Assembly: GCA_030159075.1 (NCBI GenBank)
Contig: BROG01000820.1
Location: 124,001 to 188,000 of the forward strand
DNA length: 64,000 nucleotides
From: Atrina japonica
Taxonomy: Eukaryota; Mollusca; Bivalvia; Pterioida; Pinnidae
Reading direction: 5' to 3'
Shown here: one piece after another, positions 12,901-26,119 of the stretch
How the letters are laid out: the number at the start of each line of letters is the position of its first letter
How positions within the stretch are numbered: position 1 is the first letter of the stretch
Made by a program: the position numbers and the translations under genes
The notes under the pieces: model-generated
Told to the model about the DNA's origin: nothing
What the model saw: only the letters and a program-made list of their open reading frames with translations
Databases searched by the model: none

Positions 12901-13669
12901 GTATCCCCACATTTCTCGTAGGCTTGTAGTGTTGGCTTTCAAGAGCGTTGTTGCTTTATGGCGTTTTATATGTGGTATGTACACCTCATCTAATCATCAG
13001 TTTCACCTTCTTTCGTTCATTTAGAGTACAAAATCCTAAATTCTCCTTTTATATCAAGAGTACCTATTTCTTATTTTTATCGATAAAAATCTCGATCGAA
13101 AATAATCCAGTATGCAATAATTTTCTGGCCACCAAATCCGTCAAGGCTGTGAAAGATAGTAATTATAATCCATTTGCCGTACTTAAAAGAGCCAATTACG
13201 CTATCCTGTTGGAAATATTGGATTGTTTATTACCTTAATTATATTTACATGCATAATTAACATATCTATACAAAATATATAAAAACATATATTCTCTACT
13301 GGTTATGGAAAATAGGTGTACCTATTGCATGCATTAGTTTATATTTGAATGGTGCTTATGTTACTTATATATTGTATGTATTTAGTGTACTGATCATGTT
13401 TTGGTAGCATCTAAGTAAAGTACGTATATTACTCTATGCATTGTAGTTTGTTCTTGTTTAATTATTAGGTTACTAGCTATACAGAACAAAAATGTTGAAA
13501 ATGTCTTAGATAAATTTGTTTTTGCTAGCAGTTATAATATTTATTAAATGTTTGTTAATTTCTTTTCATATTTATTTTGGCTATGACTTAACAAAGTTAT
13601 GGTGGAATCCTGCTAACAAGGTTGCTAGAACACAGAAGAGGAAAAATCCTGTTATATTCATTATGCTTG

Positions 13670-13830
13670 TCCCTTATGGGATTATTATATAAAAATCACA
13701 GACACCAGAGAATTTATCGAAGGACGTTCATGAGACAATATACAAATCAGGTAAAAATCGGACACACACGAACCTATGGAAATCTAGAGATGAGATCAAG
13801 TGCCATGAAGGCGTAATGATCCACTAGCGA
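13670..13830 (-). mobile_element. Penelope-like element 3' tail fragment
   Basis: Diverged copy of the tail (caaatcaggtaaaaatcgga, gagatcaagtgccatgaag). Lies in the first visible intron of the Ig gene. Confidence 0.5.
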
Positions 13831-14478
13831 ACTGACATGTTGTCCTAAAGTAAATGTTTCATGGCTGTCATTATAGAATAGAATATGTTTATTCTTAGAA
13901 TTAAAAAGGAATTTATAAACATTTTCAACATTATGTTATTTTCTTCTTTGGCACTGTTTTGCTTTTTCTGGCTATTTAGCTGCTTTTTAGCGATTGTGTT
14001 GTGTCTTTATACCATATTTTGTATTGTTACGAGTGTTCGCTTTCTGTAGTGATGTGTGTTATCATTTCAGTCTTTCTTTCTTACGTTTTGTCTTCGTGTT
14101 TACATGTTAAGTTACTTTGAGTTAATTATAATTACTGTAAATAATTAACACGTTAGTAAATTAATTTATTTTGTGTTTGTTTTTTGGATTTATGATATGT
14201 ATTAGGATAACTTTCAGGGAATATTCGACTTGACGTTGAGAATTTCTTGCACTTTATATGCGGTGACGACGAAATGATTTGCATAATGATAAGTTTCAAA
14301 ATTTTTTTAATATGATGTCTCTGAGAATACCAATTATTGGTCTGCAGTTTATGTACTTTTTTATTATCTACATTTACAGGAAAACTGAAGGTTAATATGT
14401 AAATATAATCAATGTTTATAATATGTATTAATATCTATGAACTCTGGTCATATGAAATGTACTCAAACATGTCTTACT

Positions 14479-14481
<3 letters not shown>

Positions 14482-14535
<54 letters not shown>

Positions 14536-14552
14536 TCTCTCTCTCTCTCTCT
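14482..14552. repeat. (TC)n microsatellite
   Basis: About 70 bp of tc with one tta interruption. Confidence 0.95.
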
Positions 14553-16317
14553 TTCTGTATTTGGCACTCTTTTTATCCCTTTCAGGCGCTCGCTGCTCCG
14601 TCAATCTCTCTTTCTGTCTGAATATACACGCACTGGTGAATGAGACGTTAACTTATAAGTCCTTGAAAAACAATGAACAACTTTATGTTTACAACAATGA
14701 ATTACTTAGACTAGTCCATATGTGATTTTAAGGGGTGAATGGTTAGACATGAGGAAGTATATTAGTTGAAAATACTCTTAAAACACATGATTATACACTC
14801 TAAATAATTTACTACGGAAATACGTCGATATTTTTATCTGATGGTTGTGGTTTTATGAAACTAGGTCACATAATTTAGGAAATGTAAACAACTTCGATAA
14901 TAATTTTAGACAATTTAAGCAAAGCAGCTTTTCATTGGCATTGTGTATACTTGTATATTGAGATAAAAACATTTAAATGAAGAATTTTTTTGGCCTGTCT
15001 GGATAATTTTCAAAACAAGAAGAGGTTGTAAATTGTGTTGAAAATGTTCGAAATCTAAGTGAAAGACATTTATTCGTACTGTCACCTAGATAAAATGACC
15101 GGTGAAATATCAGTGCAAGTAGACTAGATTTTTCTAAAATGGCGGTTAACATATTCCTTAGTATTGACGGCGTGGCAAAAGGTAATGTGACATTTGGATC
15201 AATCAGTGCGTTTTACATTGGGACTCTTGGTAATCATGAGAGTAACTATGATGATTATTTATAAGATTATATCATGCACTTGGCACTCTGATGGATGTCG
15301 TGTTAGAAGTCATAGCGTGTGTTTATACTACAGATCTTATGTCAAATAAGTTAAACAAGCTGAGGGTTCTTTTGGTGTAATTCTTAGCTTAAATGTTGAA
15401 ACAGAAGGATCTTTTATTGTATGTTGTTTATAGTTTCTTGACGTCAGTGTGGCTCAGGATTGATGGAATGAACACAATGTAAAATCAATATTTTGGCCAT
15501 TACAATCAGTGCATTATTTTACATTATTTTGGGAACATAATAGTTGATTTATCATGTACAATGGTATGACATGCCAATGTTGGTTGCATTTAAGGGGCGC
15601 AGACCAAACATTGGCGGTTAAGAAGACCCCTGATACCTAACCACTCCCTGAAAACAAGTGTCCATTTGTCACTACTTCATTCATTCTTTCTAATTTTAGA
15701 TCTGTAACTCAGTTAATATCTTTCTTGAGTTTCAACTATGTCGTATTCCGTCTTCCGAAAGGATCACCATCAGAACTCCTCAGCTGTATTTGTATTCAGT
15801 AGCCCGGACGAAGTTTATATTTATTAAATATAATACAATCAATAAGATACACAATTTACTCTACATTTCAATAATGAAAAAGGGACTCCTCCCTTTAGAA
15901 TCATGGGAGATTTATACATGTACATTTCCTAGATAATGTCATATTAACAGGAGGCCTGTTACCGGAGATGTAGAATATTCCTGTAAAATAGGGTCTCGCA
16001 TTCACGGATGAACCATTCTCATTAGTTATAGAACTAAGGCTGTTTTTTTATGATTTATATAAAGTTTATATTTTGTAAAATAAAATTTATTAAAAATTTA
16101 TTATATTATTCTTAAGTCGTAACAAAAAAACATAAACTAGTATAAATAATACTCAGTTTTTATTATCAAATATATACATTATAATTTAAAAAATATTTTG
16201 CTATGGATATCGTAATTCAATTTACCTGTTTTATGATCGTATTCTTAATTGTACTTTCATACTGAATACGATATTATTATGTTTTAAATTCTGAAAAATT
16301 AATAATGTTTTGAATAG

Positions 16318-16542
16318 CTAAATCAAAAAGTCCGAAGAAAACTCCGCCCCGGGTGTCTTCATTCCCATCAGCATTTCCGCCGATTAAAGAGTTCATCAAA
16401 GAAGAGGAACAGGAAGCGGAAATAACACGATGTCAGCCAGAATCACCACTAACACCTCTATACTACGGTGTTACAATAAAAGACAGAAGTTGGCCGGAAT
16501 TTCTTGGAAGCTGGGCATTTGTAAATGGAGTCAATACTAACG
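16318..16542 (+). CDS. Linker exon of the Ig/membrane-hairpin gene
   Basis: This 225-nt exon is phase 1 on both sides and joins the Ig exon to the last exon without breaking the frame. The acceptor is ttgaatag (16310-16317). The donor is AAC G/gtcagt at 16542/16543. The encoded 75 residues begin with a basic, proline-containing stretch (AKSKSPKKTPPR), then an acidic run (KEEEQEAE), then a more ordered aromatic part (LYYGVTIKDRSWPEF, SWAFVNG). No known domain is recognised. The basic/proline start resembles the flexible linkers between Ig domains in muscle proteins. The donor is only moderately close to consensus, so an alternative downstream donor (gtatat at 16553) cannot be excluded, but it would change the phase. 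Confidence 0.75.
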
Positions 16543-19059
16543 GTCAGTTATTGGTATATATATATTTTTAAAAAATCATGAATAATTTTGTAAAATGTAT
16601 TTCAGACAGATATTAATTGTCATCACGGTGTATTTGAAAACATGTTCTGATATTTGCAGGTAAAATTTACTTTGTTACTAGCGGTAAGATGTTACACTAG
16701 GCAAAAGGAAATATACCTTATTCAAGTTATTCGGTTCGGTCGCGGTTTGTGATTTTAGTATGTCACTAAGAAAATGAACAATGTGGGCTACATCACTTCT
16801 AGTTAAGTAGTTTATCGTGTATATGGCCTGTAAAATGTATTCCATGCAGTGATAGGAGTTAAGATTGAAAAGCAGCCTTCGGGTAAGTGATTACATTTGT
16901 CATCTTAACAAGAAAAAAAAAACAGCTGTCCAAACTTTATTACTCGCACATGAACTTTCACGCGATATTATCGAATGTAGACAATATAAATAGTTAAGAA
17001 ACTAAAAGTGACCTTGACCGACTTTCTTATGAAGTCACGTTTTCAATGTACAAACTATTCCGAAAATAGAACGGAATGGAACAACTCGAGAAAGAATATT
17101 GTACAATTTTTAGTAAAAAGGTCACAGCATCAACATTCTACACGAACGAACAACTTAAGATGGATATGTTCTCGATACGCTCTCGTTTTACTAACTCTTA
17201 TGAATTTATATCACACTGTTGATCAGAAATATATGACAAAATATAGAGCAGTATATAGTTGTCTGTTTTTATGTCTGCATTTTAACACCCAGTTTTAACA
17301 CCAGAACAACACTAAATTATGAAATTACCTAGTACAGGATCTACTGGGGCTGACATTAGATTTGATTAAAACGTAGATCTTCACGTTATTTATATAACCG
17401 GAAGTCAAAACAGTATTTCCTCTTTTTAGAGACAAAATTATCAGTTTTACTGTGTTTCAATTCAACCTGTTTCTTTAGAAGATTGAATGACGTCAAAGTT
17501 TTAACCGTACAAGTTATTGATGTAAAAGTAAATCGTTTCAGACAAGCTCGAAAGCTTTTTTTCTCCCTATCTTCTTTCATGGATTTTATACTTTACATAA
17601 CCGATACTTAGACATTTACACAATCGTTTCCCTTTTACTTTTTGACTTGCTTCAGAATAAGTAAATTATATTTACGTGTAAAGTTCATGTCCATTTTTGT
17701 CCGTTACATAATTAGTCATCTCATTAGCGATTTGATCTCATCAACGATCGGACGTTTCCGTGTAATTGCTTTTGTATCTTTGCAATGCTATACAAATATA
17801 GCTTTGTTGTCCTTCTGGTGTCATGAAGCTGCTTCTGTGTGGTTTGAACAAGAAAATCTAGAATTGGAACCCACTCCACAATTTCTCCAAATCCAATGAT
17901 ACCACACCTTACTCTCTGTAATGCATAGTGATGAAGGATGAAGTTATTCTGCTTTTCCGTTAAATCATAACTTTGTGAACTCCTCTCCAAAGACCAACCT
18001 CAAATACCAACCTCTTATTCTGCACTTCTCTTGTAGAGCATGAATTAGATGCGTCGGTTATTATGAAGACTTAGAAAGGGAGGTAAATCTGGTACGTCAA
18101 AATGAAAAGAAAAAAAAACCACTAACACGTCGCAAACGCTCGCTGTATATTTTATTAAACTGTAGTCAGAGAAAATGTTTTATTTGGGATCTATAATAGA
18201 ATGTTGAATCACTTAAGTTTTCAAATGGATTCCCATATATTAATTACAGCAAGGTTGTCCTCTGTTTTCTCTAGCGTATCTTTTATTTGAAACGCTTACA
18301 ATAGTTTCAGTCAACAAATAATTAAATAAAAATAATATTTTCGGACACAGTGCGGTGTTAAGACAGAGGTTATCAAAGCTTTAAATATTATTTCGCAATT
18401 TTTAGCATTGATATAAAAATTATGTCTATATTTCTTTTATTTCTCTGACTTATGTTGCTGTAAAAATTTAAACCATTTTTGAATGTGTTTTTCGACAATT
18501 GAATAAAAAGTTGTTCATTGTTTTGTTGTTCGCTTTATTTTGCATTAAAACCATAATTCTTCAAGCATGTGCATTGGAAATTCCCCCCAGCAGATGCGTT
18601 CCGGTTATGTATGCGCTTACGCTATACATTACACTTCGAAAACGACCCATTCAATAATTGTTGTGAATGTCATTTAATGTTTTATTGCTTCAAGGAAGTG
18701 TGGCTGTCCAGTACATAAATGCATGGGTCAAGTTACAGGTTTAACGTGACTTTTCATTTTGCTTTGCAAACACAATTCTTTATTCTCGACTAAATTGGTT
18801 ATGTGATTATAACCTTCTGTAGAATTATTTCTTTCTGGCAGTGGTGATTCCAGAAATTGTCACTCGATTAGAAGTATCCATTCACAGCATTGTCTTGGTA
18901 TTTTTCTTCTTTTTTCCCCTCTCCCTTTCTCACAACTTGGCATATAACTTCCTACAAATAGCATTTTACTCAAATGACAATAAATTTGTGCTACGTCGGT
19001 CGTTTTGTCTGGTCCATAATCTTTTGTCATTTCTAATCTAGACTTACTCTTGAACAGAA

Positions 19060-19380
19060 ACACGTCGTAATTGACTTCAGAGGCATTCTGAGTGGTTAGA
19101 GCATCACGCTTTAAATCATAATAATGTATCTCGCCTCTTTTCAGAACAAGTTCGTGTCCCACTGGAACGTAAACTGAGAGAATGTTTGCCAGTTTACTTG
19201 TGGAGAGACGGTGCTCTCCTCTCGGGTACATTGTAACCGCCTTCTCTCCTCAACAAAAAAATCTGATCGGCCTAATATTTCTGGGAAAATGGTTGTTTGG
19301 CATAATACACCCCCCGGAAAATGAACTTTATCCCAAATAAGTGGTCTACCCGACATATTCCAGTGAACAGCAAGTAACAA
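19060..19380 (+). mobile_element. SINE-like element, core type
   Basis: A degenerate tRNA-like head (tgagtggttagagcatcacg ... gttcgtgtccca) is followed by the core with gccagtttacttgtggagag and ctctcgggtac, as in the 150-362 and 40445 copies. Confidence 0.5.
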
Positions 19381-21154
19381 ACTTAATAATGTTTTATGTT
19401 GTCGAGGACCATATTATCATTTATTAAATGTATAGAATTGCCACTGTACCTAGGATTTTGTATCAGGGATTATCGGCCAGTGTCGTCTATCTAACCTACT
19501 GACCGGCCGGTCATAGAACCATGGGAGGCAGTCACTTGACTCTTCACACCTTGAACTCTTATATTTCGACTCCATCTTTTCTGTAATATTATGAGGTGAT
19601 TATTAAGATCAGATTTCGCAATTTTTTCTTCCATTTGTTTTATGGATGTACTTTGGAAAACCATATGTTTTGACTGCGTCTGTCCGTCCATCTGTTTGGC
19701 TGTCAGTCCGTCCGTTGAAGATCTTCGTTATCACTCACAATGCATGTAATGATATATCAGGTGAAATACTGTATTGATTTTTCAATACTATCAGAATTCT
19801 TGTTTTTCACAGCGAAATATTGATCAAATGTCGCTGAGGTAACAAATCACATTGCTCAGACAGAACTATTTATCACAGTACAATTTGTGCGTAAAAAGCT
19901 GATACCTTGTCCAAATAATGTGACGTGTTGCCCAGGTAATGTGAAAAGTAATAAATAGATATAAAACTAGATATCAGATTACCCCCTAGCAAAATAATAG
20001 ACTGATTTTTGGACAGGGTCCTTATCCTCTAATTGGGAATTTTATATCACAATAGGCCAATTAGGAAAAGGTAACTATGGTCATTTTAAAAGTCATAAGA
20101 ATAATAGCTTGCCTTATTTAATTGACAATGTTTTTTCAACTGAAGACTTCAAAGTGCAGTTCATATATGTACTAATTTCTTTTTTATTGTTTGATACTGA
20201 ATATTAATGACAAGGTGAACATAACTGGGAAATGTTTGATTAAATTGGCGGAAATAGTAGATTTTGCAATGGGAATGGGTCTGTTTACAGGACCCGCATG
20301 TTGATGATATTAATCTCTGAACATTTGGTCATTCCTAATTTATTTCCCAGTTTAGCACCCGCGGACAGATTGTTCTTGAGATCATAAAACAGGAAAAAAA
20401 CCACTAACATCTAAGGGGAAATATGGAATATAGCCCGTGAATGACCAGTTAAGCACGAACATTTATTTTCATACTTGCAAAAACTATTATTTAATAGGTT
20501 ATATATAAGTACGTGCCAAAAATATTGTTTTTATAATTTTAAAACATATTAGGAAAATACTTTAATATGTATTATTTTATTGCATTTATTCTTCTTAAAT
20601 ATCTTGTGGTTTTCTGTCGCTTTGTGATTTTTCATGACAGGAAGATAGGTTTTTGATTTTAGGGTGAACGCTAAACGTAAAAATAACCCTGGGATTTTGC
20701 CTTATCCAAAACATTAAAACCTCCTCATTTTTTATGATTCACGAGAAATTGCAAGTTTATTGTCCCCCGAGACACCAACTATTCCCCGACGCCAAGCTGA
20801 GGGAAATTGTCCGAATAGCTAGTAATTAAGTGTTTTATTATACCGAAATCAATCGATTCTTTCTCTCCAATATTCTTTTATAAATTCCCCGGAGAGGGGT
20901 GCAAATCTGCCTTCTGCATTTGTGGGATCGTTTCAAAACAATCATCCAAAATTCTTGGGGGCGAGAAAATTCAAAACAGTAAATCAAAGGCATTCCGAAA
21001 AACTCATATTCGTAAATCCTCTTATGAAAATCTTTATAAAAGTACGGGAAAATGTTCACGCCAAGTTAATAGTTCTAAAAACTATTCACCTATTAATGGT
21101 CCTATTCCAGACAATTTCGTAAAAATAGTAAATTTATCGATCTATAATTTTAGA

Positions 21155-21565
21155 GATTTAAGTATCTACTCTTTCACAGGCTTCTACTTTGTAAGTATCT
21201 ACCCATTCACAGGCTTCTACTCTGTAAGTATCTACCGTTTTGCAGTCTCTACTGTGTAAGTATCTACCCTGTTGCAGTTCCTACTGTGTAAGTATCTACT
21301 CTTTCGCAGTCTCTACTGTGTAAGTATCTACCCTGTTGCAGTTCCTACTGTGTAAGTATCTACTCTTTTGCAGTCTCTACTGTGTAAGTATATACCTTTT
21401 CACAGTCTCTACTGTGTAACTATCTACCCATTCACAGGTCTCTACTGTGTAACTATCTACCCATTCACAGGTCTCTACTGTGTAATTATCTGCTCTTTCT
21501 AAAGCAAGTACTGTGTTAGTATCTATCCTCTCAAGTGTCTACTGTGTAAGTATCTACCCTTCTAC
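21155..21565. repeat. 32-bp tandem array, about 12 copies
   Basis: The unit contains ctactgtgtaagtatctac followed by a pyrimidine tract and gcagt. Each unit carries a gtaagt donor-like word and a cttt..cag acceptor-like word. Lies in intron 2 of the Ig gene. Confidence 0.85.
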
Positions 21566-22529
21566 ACGGATCTCTGTAACAACACTACACGTACTTGATT
21601 GTCTTGTACTTCGATATCTTACATTCTGAACTAAAGGGAGGGATAAGCCTTTATCGTTCGCTGACTTCGAGGTATTTAAACAAAGTTATTCCTCAATTCA
21701 CATAAGACGGCGTGGCGGAATAATGTTTTGATTATCATGGGGATGATTCTACTCACTTTTAGGTGATGACAAGCTGCACGGGGAAAAAGTTTTATTCATC
21801 ATTGGATACTTTCTTATTTATAGCAGCAAGTAGGAACGATTGCTCTAGTCAGTGTAATTTTAGTATTATACTTTGTCACCTAAAATTTAAACCCATCCAA
21901 GTCATGAAAGGTTTAACAAGACTCCACCCGCCAGGTTATATGGATTTTACTATGGCATCTAATGCATAAAAAGAAACTGCAAATGTGGTGTCCAGATGGA
22001 ATCTGACATTTTGTAGAAAGGCGCGTCTCCAAAGATTTCCAACATAAATGTATATACATAGTTATATACATAAGGTTAGATCCAATAATTATATAATATC
22101 TACTTCAGAGTACCTGTCTGGTTTTGGACATAAACGAATGAAGATTCAAGTTTTGAATTCAGTGAAAAAAAATAATTCCCGTGTTGAGATGCTGTATGAT
22201 GTGTAGAATAAATACCGTGAATGTGCGGAAACGTCCAAAACGTAAATTATTGACTTAGAATTTGAATATGCACATCTGATTAAATAGATATATCCATTTG
22301 AACAGCGTCTCTAAAGTTTAAAAACATATATTACAATATCCTTTTTGAAGAATTATTGTTCATGTATATAAATAAAATACAAAATAACACAGACAAACAA
22401 ACAAATAATTAATTATCATATGTTCCTAATGAAATAAGATATCAGATGGGCGCATGATGTGTTACGCTGAAATAAATTTATAGGTTCAAAAAGGTCTAGA
22501 TGATTTTCGATTCTAAGGCTACATACCAA

Positions 22530-22665
22530 TATAAAACAATCTCAGATACCAAATATAAAAAATTTGGATATAAAGGATATAGGTACAAATCTGGCAAAAA
22601 ATGAGCCTTTTGAAATCAAGAGGTAGGATCAGGTGCCATGGAGGAGTAAGCATCTCCTATGTATT
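22530..22665 (-). mobile_element. Penelope-like element 3' tail fragment
   Basis: Carries ggtacaaatctggcaaaaa and the conserved gtgccatggaggagtaagca. In intron 2 of the Ig gene, 300 bp from a second copy. Confidence 0.6.
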
Positions 22666-22989
22666 TTGTTTGTTTAAGGTTTCATTTTTATTCAAATGTT
22701 GTCAGTTGTATAAATGATGATGATGATTATATATATATATACATACATATATATACTTGTGCACTCCTAATGTTTGACATTAGACCACACTTAGGTGAAT
22801 CTCAATGGGACCACAGGTGTTGATGAGTTCAGTGTCTTACATATTTTATATTTCGAATGTAAACCATGCAGAAAATTCCTTTGATGGCAATTTTGCTACC
22901 CCATAGTCAAGTAATTCACAAAACATACAGAAATGACAGAAATGAGTGAACAATATGATTTCCTATAAATCTATGTATTTCACAAAAAC

Positions 22990-23225
22990 ACAGTTAATCT
23001 GCCTGAATATAAAACATCTCAGATACTAAAGTATAAATCTTTAGGATGTCCAGGACATAGATACAAATCTGGTAAAAATGAACAAACACGGACCTCTGGA
23101 AACCAAGAGGTGGGTCAGGTGTCATAGAGAAGTAAGCAATCGGTTACACCCGCTATGAACCTACAGTCAAGTCCAAATGAAATACGTGAGGAACCAATCC
23201 TAGTCACAGTTGGTACACAATCTTA
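22990..23225 (-). mobile_element. Penelope-like element 3' tail fragment
   Basis: A longer tail copy, from catctcagatactaaag to cacagttggtacac, in intron 2 of the Ig gene. It shares its 3' end with the other copies but has its own 5' truncation point. Confidence 0.6.
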
Positions 23226-23929
23226 AAAACACGTATTTTAATAAAATGAGCAAATGTACAATACAATTGTTAGTTAGTTAGTTTTAGTTTTATCGTATGA
23301 GTCTAATCAAGGGTTATCTAGAATTACATGTAGTGAATGTTTTGATAAGAAATGAAGATTTATATGAGTAATTTAGAGAAAAAATATATTACTTACTCAC
23401 TTTTGTCACATTGCTGTAAGAAAAAAAAAACAAACAAAAATAAAATTAGACCTTAAAACGATCTGCATATCTGGGACAGAACACCTTCCAATTTTTTTCC
23501 AGCATTATGCCTATTGACTATACAAAAAACTACGTCTTTTATATCTGTCTATATACTAGTATGCAGTTGTACTCTTCCGCTTCAACGATAAAATGCAGTC
23601 TGATGATACAGATAGAAACATTTGTGTGGTTTTGTATTAATTACATGCCCCTTCTCTGATTAATTTTGTACACAAATTAAAAAACTTATTCCTCTTTCAA
23701 CGACGTCATCCATTATATTGGATGACTGGAATTCCATTAGAAAAGTAGCTCCGGCGAAAACTCTGTATCCAACTGCATTACAATACAGTGTTGAGTATTG
23801 CACGGGCGTTCTAAACTCTGTGTTATAACTGTATATTTACATATGCTTGTAATAAAATGTGATGTTTGCACTCGGAAAGTAGGCATGTAATTTGTATATT
23901 GATAACTAGAAATGTTAATTTTTACACAG

Positions 23930-24666
23930 ATTTCGCATATGCGGACGACGACGAAGATGAAGATGTATTTTTATCAGAAGATTTCGCACATGGAAATGGT
24001 GACACGTCCAGCTTTCAGAACAATGGCCACAGCGACAGCGATTCCGAAAATGATGTTTCAGACTTACTGAACAGAAATCTTATTTTTGAAAATAAAAATT
24101 TGATAACGACAGAGATTGCGAATAAGATTGAGAGTAAATTTGTAATTAATGCAGTTGTTTTAAAAGACGAAAATGCTAATCAAGCACCAATATCAACAGC
24201 AACTAATTCCGATGGCGCCAAAGAAACTCTAGATTCTAGTCACGATCTCGCCGAAGACGGACCAACACAGAGTGATAAAACAAAAAGCGGAAATGGACCA
24301 GACCTGTCATCATATTCGTGTGATAACTCTTCGGAAACGACAGAGCAATCAGTAAATACAGAGATGTCAAACGTCTCAAGGGATGTCTCAATAATTGCCG
24401 ATAACTCAACAGACTTGCAGAATTCCTCAGAAATTGATCAGATTTGTGAAAAGCAATATGTTCCATTTTGTGTGCATTCATTCAATAGTGATGATGATGA
24501 TGATAATATGCAAGAATTAGCATGGAAGAAGGGATTATTTTTCGTTTTAACTGGCTATACGTTTTTAGCCTTGTCGCTTGGGTTTACACCAGAGACGTTC
24601 GTGTTTTTAATATTAATAGGGCAGCTTATGTTCTTGATAATTAGATATTTGCTAAAAGATGTTTAG
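23930..24666 (+). CDS. Terminal exon: acidic tail and C-terminal membrane hairpin of the Ig gene
   Basis: This long last exon has acceptor tttacacag at 23921-23929 and is phase 1 in. It encodes about 245 residues ending at TAG 24664-24666. The start is strongly acidic (DDDEDEDVFLSEDF). It is followed by about 170 residues rich in Ser, Asn, Asp and Thr with low-complexity character, then a second acidic run (SDDDDDN). The last 45 residues form two hydrophobic segments, roughly LFFVLTGYTFLALSLGF and TFVFLILIGQLMFLII, separated by a short TPE turn, and the protein ends in KDV. Two closely spaced helices at the very C-terminus suggest a hairpin inserted in the ER or sarcoplasmic reticulum with both ends in the cytosol, which would place the Ig domain in the cytosol too. 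I know no named Ig protein with exactly this layout. The long open frame supports coding well. Confidence 0.85.
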
Positions 24667-24782
24667 CAATATTTCCAAATTTTATTAGCAACAAATGATG
24701 CTATGCAATGAATTGTTACAATGACTTACGCTACAAATATTTATAAATTTAAACAATCGTTAAACGGTTTGCTCTGATTTTT

Positions 24783-24784
<2 letters not shown>

Positions 24785-24842
<58 letters not shown>
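24785..24842. repeat. (TA)n microsatellite after the Ig gene stop
   Basis: 58 bp of ta, about 120 bp after the stop codon, so it may lie in the 3' UTR. Confidence 0.95.
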
Positions 24843-24849
<7 letters not shown>

Positions 24850-25240
24850 TCAATAATTTTTGTAAGTTGTGCAACTTTTGAATTATTGAAATACGGGTTT
24901 CTAGAATCTTTCAGGAAGCACGATCACTGTTTGAAAAACAAATGTCCCGTGACGGGTAACAAAAATTAATGTTCGGTGGCTGGGGTTTCTCTGTCTACTT
25001 GTGTAAACGCAAATATATAGTACAGTAAATTCTTCAGCGATCTGTATATTGTTTCCATTCATCTCAAACTCTTTAACTTACTGCAATAAGTTTCTGCGAA
25101 ATGTCGTCTACAAGATAAAAATGGTCTAATGAAATAAGCTAAACTTAAAACGGATTAACTGAATACTTTTTCTAAATGCATGTACCGTTTTCTTGACAGA
25201 AATCCAAACATATAGCTACATGTACATGTATACTAATGAA

Positions 25241-25246
25241 TTAATA
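25241..25246 (+). terminator. Candidate polyadenylation signal for the Ig gene
   Basis: This is an AATAAA hexamer about 575 nt after the stop codon at 24666. It lies beyond a (TA)n run and just before a hammerhead-like repeat. It is one of several AATAAA motifs nearby (another at about 25988), so it is a candidate only. Confidence 0.25.
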
Positions 25247-25299
25247 AATTTATGATACCACTTTGGCTTTCGGTACTGTGCATTTATATTTAATTCGAG

Positions 25300-25341
25300 C
25301 TCAACTGACGAAGTCGTATTGACAGAAACGATCGTCTTGAA
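25300..25341 (+). ncRNA. Hammerhead-ribozyme-like motif
   Basis: Stem I arms ctcaa/ttgaa, core CTGACGA (fits CTGANGA), stem II gtc/gac, GAAA, a six-base stem III region cgatcg, and a GTC-type cleavage triplet overlapping its end (cgTC). Closely matches the 49285 copy. Confidence 0.6.
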
Positions 25342-26023
25342 CATTTGTTTTGGCTTATTGTATAAAAATGTACTTTGGTATTCTTAATAATATTTACTTT
25401 GTGATAGAACAAAACTTAATTTTACTTGGCGTCAGGACAAATAAGAAAAGAAATGACATGTAGATGAATTTTGTTTAAAAGCATTCAAATATCCCTTTAA
25501 GTCATCTAGAGTCCATATGGATAGGGCGTACTATAGTTTCAAGATTGGACAGTGATTTGGTCAAAGAGTGATACCTCAAATTATTCTACTGATTTTTTTC
25601 TTTTATATTTATAATAGTTACTGTTTATTGTGATTCAACTTTGTGTACGTTGTTGTTTGCTGAAGTTGGACAAAATTATGTATAGAATTACTTCGAGATA
25701 ATTGTGTGTGGAATCGTATTACATCACCTCTACGCAGACTCGGAATTGTAGTGACATCTTAGTGATCATTATCTTTCTTTTCTTTCAGAATCACGCTAAT
25801 GTTGTAAACAGTTATCCAAATATTTTTACAATCTTTGCATCCCTACAGGCCATAATGGACTGATCTAAGACAATAGAAAAGATAATACAACTCAGAAACT
25901 TAGGACACCTAACGTAACGTTGCATTATCCAAAATATTATTAAATTAATTATATGCCAAGCTTTTAATAGAATGACTTTTCAAGCTGAATAAATTTTGTT
26001 GCATCAGATTGATGAATGATGTG

Positions 26024-26025
<2 letters not shown>

Positions 26026-26118
<93 letters not shown>
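26026..26118. repeat. (CT)n microsatellite
   Basis: 93 bp of ct. Confidence 0.95.

Positions 26119-26119
<1 letters not shown>

Larger units (their letters stand above)
12901..16317 (+). other. Intron of the Ig gene
   Basis: Phase-1 intron of 3.4 kb holding a PLE tail fragment and a (TC)n run. No further exon is seen, though a small symmetric phase-1 exon could be missed by eye. Confidence 0.6.
16543..23929 (+). other. Second intron of the Ig gene
   Basis: Phase-1 intron of 7.4 kb with a SINE-like element, the 32-bp tandem array and two PLE tails. ORFs here (for example 17008-17298, 18860-19231) have no protein-like character. Confidence 0.6.

Noticed and set aside
18860..19231. 123-aa minus-strand ORF
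   Set aside because: Overlaps a SINE-like element on the other strand; composition is not protein-like and there is no splice support.
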